Source of the DNA: Lachnospiraceae bacterium UBA1778
Lineage (GTDB): Bacteria > Bacillota > Clostridia > Lachnospirales > Lachnospiraceae
Reading direction: 5' to 3'
Length of the DNA: 7,512 nt
Assembly (NCBI GenBank): GCA_002315255.1
Contig: DCGM01000050.1
Location: 1-7,512 of the forward strand
Positions 5,439 through 7,512 of the stretch are shown here, in pieces (the stretch's first letter is position 1; each line of letters opens with the position of its first letter). A model generated the notes under the pieces. That model was not told where the DNA came from, made no database searches, and saw only the letters and a list, made by a program, of their open reading frames with translations. The position numbers were made by a program, and so were the translations under genes.

Positions 5439-6434
5439 ATGAAACAGGATTCGAAAAAATGGATACTGACCGGAATCGTCGGCGTGCTCGCCGTCGTATT
5501 GACCGTGTTTTCAGGAATAGCTGTCCGGACAATGACCGGCGGAACGCTCCCGACGGAGCCGACGGTGCCCTCACAGAGCGCCTATGTAGTCCCGTCTGAA
5601 AGCGAGAAAAGCACGGAACAGCCGTCCGGCTTCTCCCCGTCAGAAACCGAAACAGAAGCACCGACGCGGCCGGCAGGACGCGAATACGGCACGGTCCGCC
5701 GCGTGACGGAGGATGAGATGACCGCTATCCGCTCCCGCTATTCAGACACCCGGCAGGAATGGTCCGCCAGCGGCGCATTGAACTCCTCGGGGCGCCCGGC
5801 CGTCTGTGAAACAGCAGCGACAGCGCTTGCGGAAAACTTCGAATTCGTCCACGTCTTCTGCTCGAATGAAAAAGAATGCGCCCTCACCTTTATCCTGGAG
5901 TCCGATGGCGATGATTATGCGGAGCAGGTGCTCGATGTGCTGAAGGAAAAGAATGTCCGCGCCGTCTTCTATATCTCCTCCTACTATCTGCAGAATCACC
6001 TGGAAACGGTCCGCCGGATCCTTCTCGAAGGCCACACGCTCGGCTCACTCGGTGCGACGAACCCGTCCGCCGGTCTCGCTGTTTTCGGCCTCGAGGATCA
6101 GGCAAACGACATTTATAACTTTTATACGGCCATCAATAACCAGTTCGACTACCAGCCGACCGTTTTCTTCTTTAATAACGACGTTTATACCGACCAGAGT
6201 CTCGCACTTGCGACACAGATGGGCAATGACGTCTACTTCTATACGATTTCCTATAAGGATAATTCGACGATTACAATGGACGAGGACGCTTACCTTTGGT
6301 CCATGAAATCGCTTCTCCACCGCGGCGCGATCTATTCGTTCCATGTAGTCAACAGCGCGACTCCCAGCATCCTGCCGAAGCTCATTGACTATATCCAGAC
6401 GGCGGGTTATAAAATCATCCGGTTCGGAAAGTGA
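5439..6434 (+). CDS. Membrane-anchored PdaA-like polysaccharide deacetylase homologue, probably catalytically inactive
   Basis: A 331-residue protein. The ATG at 5439 was chosen because AAAAAGGAG lies five bases upstream; the frame is open back to a GTG at 5292, but that start lies inside rqcH and has no ribosome binding site. Layout: short basic N-terminus, one membrane helix (about residues 8-29), a Ser/Thr/Pro/Glu-rich linker (about 35-80), then a NodB-like domain. GALNSSGRP (112-120), YAEQVLDVLKEKNVRAVFYI (160-179), QSLALATQMG (253-262) and the ending TAGYKIIRF follow the pattern of PdaA (peptidoglycan delta-lactam de-N-acetylase). Key residues are missing: TFDxG reads TFILE (150-154), GNHxxxH reads GSLGATN (202-208), the RPP motif reads FFNND (244-248), and the DW is lost (KDN, 273-275). 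Only a late His302 (SFH) remains. It is likely a surface-facing pseudoenzyme, perhaps binding cell-wall glycan (inferred). Confidence 0.82.
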   Translation: MKQDSKKWILTGIVGVLAVVLTVFSGIAVRTMTGGTLPTEPTVPSQSAYVVPSESEKSTEQPSGFSPSETETEAPTRPAGREYGTVRRVTEDEMTAIRSRYSDTRQEWSASGALNSSGRPAVCETAATALAENFEFVHVFCSNEKECALTFILESDGDDYAEQVLDVLKEKNVRAVFYISSYYLQNHLETVRRILLEGHTLGSLGATNPSAGLAVFGLEDQANDIYNFYTAINNQFDYQPTVFFFNNDVYTDQSLALATQMGNDVYFYTISYKDNSTITMDEDAYLWSMKSLLHRGAIYSFHVVNSATPSILPKLIDYIQTAGYKIIRFGK

Positions 6435-6444
6435 TAAATCCGCC

Positions 6445-6477
6445 CGCTCCGAAGAAAGATCTTCGGAGCGTTTTTAT
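6445..6477 (+). terminator. Intrinsic terminator after the PdaA-like gene
   Basis: A perfect 11-bp stem (CGCTCCGAAGA at 6445-6455 with its complement at 6460-6470) closes an AAGA tetraloop and is followed by TTTTTATT. It begins ten bases after the stop codon and separates this transcription unit from lexA. Confidence 0.95.
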
Positions 6478-6479
6478 TG

Positions 6480-6493
6480 CGAACAAGTGTTTG
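6480..6493. promoter_or_regulatory. LexA box (Cheo-type SOS operator)
   Basis: CGAACAAGTGTTTG fits the Gram-positive SOS operator pattern CGAAC-N4-GTTyg/c: GAAC at 6481-6484 and GTTT at 6489-6492, one base away from the symmetric GAAC-N4-GTTC. It overlaps the start of the lexA -35 hexamer, as expected for autorepression. It is the only such site found by eye in the window. Confidence 0.75.
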
Positions 6494-6519
6494 ACTTTCG
6501 TGTGCGGTTATGCTATACT
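6491..6519 (+). promoter_or_regulatory. lexA promoter
   Basis: TTGACT (-35, 6491-6496) and TATACT (-10, 6514-6519) have a 17-base spacer, with a TGC extension immediately before the -10 (6511-6513). The LexA box covers the first bases of the -35. The leader is short, ending in TGAGGAGG (6541-6548) four bases before the ATG. Confidence 0.87.
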
Positions 6520-6552
6520 CTCACTGTAAAATCCGAATTTTGAGGAGGCCGT

Positions 6553-7179
6553 ATGGCGAAAGAAGCGCTTACCGCGAAACAGCAGGAAATATTTGACTAT
6601 CTTTGCAGCATGATTTTAAAGAACGGCTATCCGCCGTCGGTCCGTGAAATCTGCGATGCAGTCAGTTTAAACTCTCCTGCGACCGTCCATGCCCACCTTC
6701 TCTCGTTAGAGTCGAAGGGCTATATCCGTCGTGACCCGGCGCATGCGCGGACGATTGAAATTCTCGACGACAGCTTCCAGATGCTTCGGAAAGAAACCGT
6801 TTCGATTCCGATCGTCGGTCAGGTCGCAGCCGGCCAGCCGATTCTCGCTGAAGAGAATATCGAGGATTACTTCTCCGTCCCGGCCGATTATATGCCTTCC
6901 ACCTCGAATGACGTCTTCGTCCTTCAGGTCCGCGGCGAGTCGATGATCAATGTCGGCATCTATGATAAGGATCTCCTGATCGTCGAGCAGACGAAGACCG
7001 CACGGAACGGCGAGATCGTCGTCGCATTGATCGATGATTCGGCCACCGTAAAGACCTATTATAAAGAGAACGGCCATTACCGGCTCCAGCCGGAAAATGA
7101 CACGATGGACCCGATCATCGTGGACCATGTGGAAATTTTAGGAAAGGTACGGGCGCTCTTCCGTCCTTCCATCCTGTAA
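6553..7179 (+). CDS. lexA: LexA, SOS transcriptional repressor
   Basis: The SOS master repressor: it binds SOS boxes as a dimer and cleaves itself when stimulated by RecA filaments. The 208-residue length is typical. The N-terminal winged helix-turn-helix spans about residues 1-70 (LTAKQQEIFDYL, then GYPPSVREICDAVSLNSPATV, with the wing ending in RRDPAHARTIEIL). A short linker leads to the S24 peptidase domain. The cleavage site is Ala93-Gly94 (QVAAGQP), and the catalytic pair is Ser130 (RGESM) and Lys167 (ATVKTYY), correctly spaced for a functional autoprotease. The start is fixed by AGGAGG (6543-6548). Its own promoter, an overlapping LexA box and flanking terminators on both sides indicate a single-gene, autoregulated unit. 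No SOS repair gene is adjacent in the window. Identification is very firm. Confidence 0.97.
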   Translation: MAKEALTAKQQEIFDYLCSMILKNGYPPSVREICDAVSLNSPATVHAHLLSLESKGYIRRDPAHARTIEILDDSFQMLRKETVSIPIVGQVAAGQPILAEENIEDYFSVPADYMPSTSNDVFVLQVRGESMINVGIYDKDLLIVEQTKTARNGEIVVALIDDSATVKTYYKENGHYRLQPENDTMDPIIVDHVEILGKVRALFRPSIL

Positions 7180-7203
7180 TAATAAACCCGACTTCTTAGT
7201 AGA

Positions 7204-7252
7204 GGCTCCCGCGATTCGATTTGTTTTGTTCGAATCGCGGGAGCCTTTTTTA
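7204..7252 (+). terminator. Intrinsic terminator of lexA
   Basis: A perfect 16-bp stem (7204-7219 with 7230-7245; arms start GGCTCCCGCG and end CGCGGGAGCC) closes a 10-base T-rich loop and is followed by TTTTTTATT. It starts 24 bases after the lexA stop codon. The stem is longer than most intrinsic terminators. Confidence 0.95.
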
Positions 7253-7512
7253 TTGATCTGTTATTCGCGTCATCCTCAGACGGCAGGCTTCTTCCCGCTT
7301 AGGCCCAGGGCATCCGCCGCTTCTCCCCGCTAGCGCCTTTCCTGTGCATTTGCTTCTGCAGGCTTAGCCACGGGGCAGCTGTCTCTGTATGCTTAGACCC
7401 TGAGCGGCTGTCTCTGCCCGCCGAGTCCCGCGGCTGCGCCTGTGAAAAGGCGCTATACCCTATCTGTGAGACCGTCACACGTTCATGTATGCATCTTCTT
7501 CGCGATTTAGCG
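7253..7512. other. Noncoding tail, no supportable gene
   Basis: No reading frame here has both a ribosome binding site and recognisable protein character. The longest minus-strand frame (7478-7299, GTG start) has no ribosome binding site and an arbitrary composition. The stretch holds a degenerate tandem repeat (7362-7416), a 6-bp hairpin (GCGCCT/AGGCGC, 7436-7453) without a T-run, and a small dyad TGTGA-N5-TCACA (7465-7479). It could be a leader or intergenic region of a gene beyond the right edge. Confidence 0.6.
7362..7416. repeat. Degenerate 29-bp-period tandem repeat
   Basis: GCTTAG-N10-GCTGTCTCTG occurs at 7362-7387 and again at 7391-7416, with identical internal spacing and about 21 of 26 positions equal. 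Weaker look-alike segments (GCTTCTTCCCGCTTAG and GCTTCTCCCCGCTAG) lie just upstream, around 7287-7332, suggesting an older, decayed repeat tract. Confidence 0.6.

Noticed and set aside
5347..5442. 31-codon frame whose TGA overlaps the ATG at 5439 (ATGA)
   Set aside because: The ATGA overlap hints at coupling, but the frame has no ribosome binding site, spans the two DNA repeats in different frames, and includes the next gene's own ribosome binding site as codons. Probably chance.
7299..7478. 59-codon minus-strand frame with a GTG start
   Set aside because: No ribosome binding site, no family resemblance, and it runs through the degenerate repeats.
7465..7479. CRP-like site TGTGA-N5-TCACA
   Set aside because: The spacer is five rather than six bases, the context is not a recognisable promoter, and CRP-type regulation is not expected here. 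Treated as a chance dyad.

Overview
The window reads as a chromosomal core segment of a Gram-positive Firmicute, most likely a Clostridia/Lachnospiraceae-type organism. The evidence is strong AGGAGG-type ribosome binding sites, consensus sigma-A promoters, an RqcH/NFACT protein, a short non-allosteric-type NagB, a PdaA-like membrane protein, and a LexA with a Gram-positive (Cheo-type) operator. Base composition looks close to or slightly above 50% GC by eye. No phage, insertion sequence, CRISPR array, rRNA or tRNA is visible.

Layout. (1) Positions 1-298, minus strand: the 5' part of an AlbA_2/Schlafen-type gene that runs off the left edge. It has its own consensus promoter, and a run of seven 10-bp repeats (361-430) abuts the -35 box. 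(2) Positions 554-3343, minus strand: a tight three-gene amino-sugar operon, glmM, then a stand-alone left-handed beta-helix acetyltransferase, then nagB. It starts at a near-perfect promoter (3413-3441) and ends at an intrinsic terminator (433-462). The 3' end of nagB, stop codon included, is duplicated in tandem. (3) Positions 3344-3559: a divergent promoter region with helically spaced T-tracts. (4) Positions 3560-6434, plus strand: rqcH, then a membrane-anchored PdaA-like protein whose deacetylase motifs are almost all lost, closed by a strong terminator at 6445-6477. (5) Positions 6480-7252, plus strand: lexA with a LexA box overlapping its promoter and a long-stem terminator. (6) Positions 7253-7512: a noncoding tail with a degenerate tandem repeat and no supportable gene.

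How the genes fit together. GlmM makes glucosamine-1-phosphate from glucosamine-6-phosphate. The beta-helix protein looks like the acetyltransferase half of GlmU and could acetylate that product. NagB interconverts glucosamine-6-phosphate and fructose-6-phosphate plus ammonia. The operon therefore sits at the branch between cell-wall precursor synthesis and amino-sugar catabolism. RqcH rescues stalled 50S ribosomal subunits by alanine tailing, and LexA represses the SOS response; neither is mechanistically linked to the operon.

The most unusual points are the phased repeats plus an apparently internally deleted AlbA_2 domain at the left edge, the split-GlmU-like operon, and the PdaA-family pseudoenzyme. 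No convincing entirely new system is visible.
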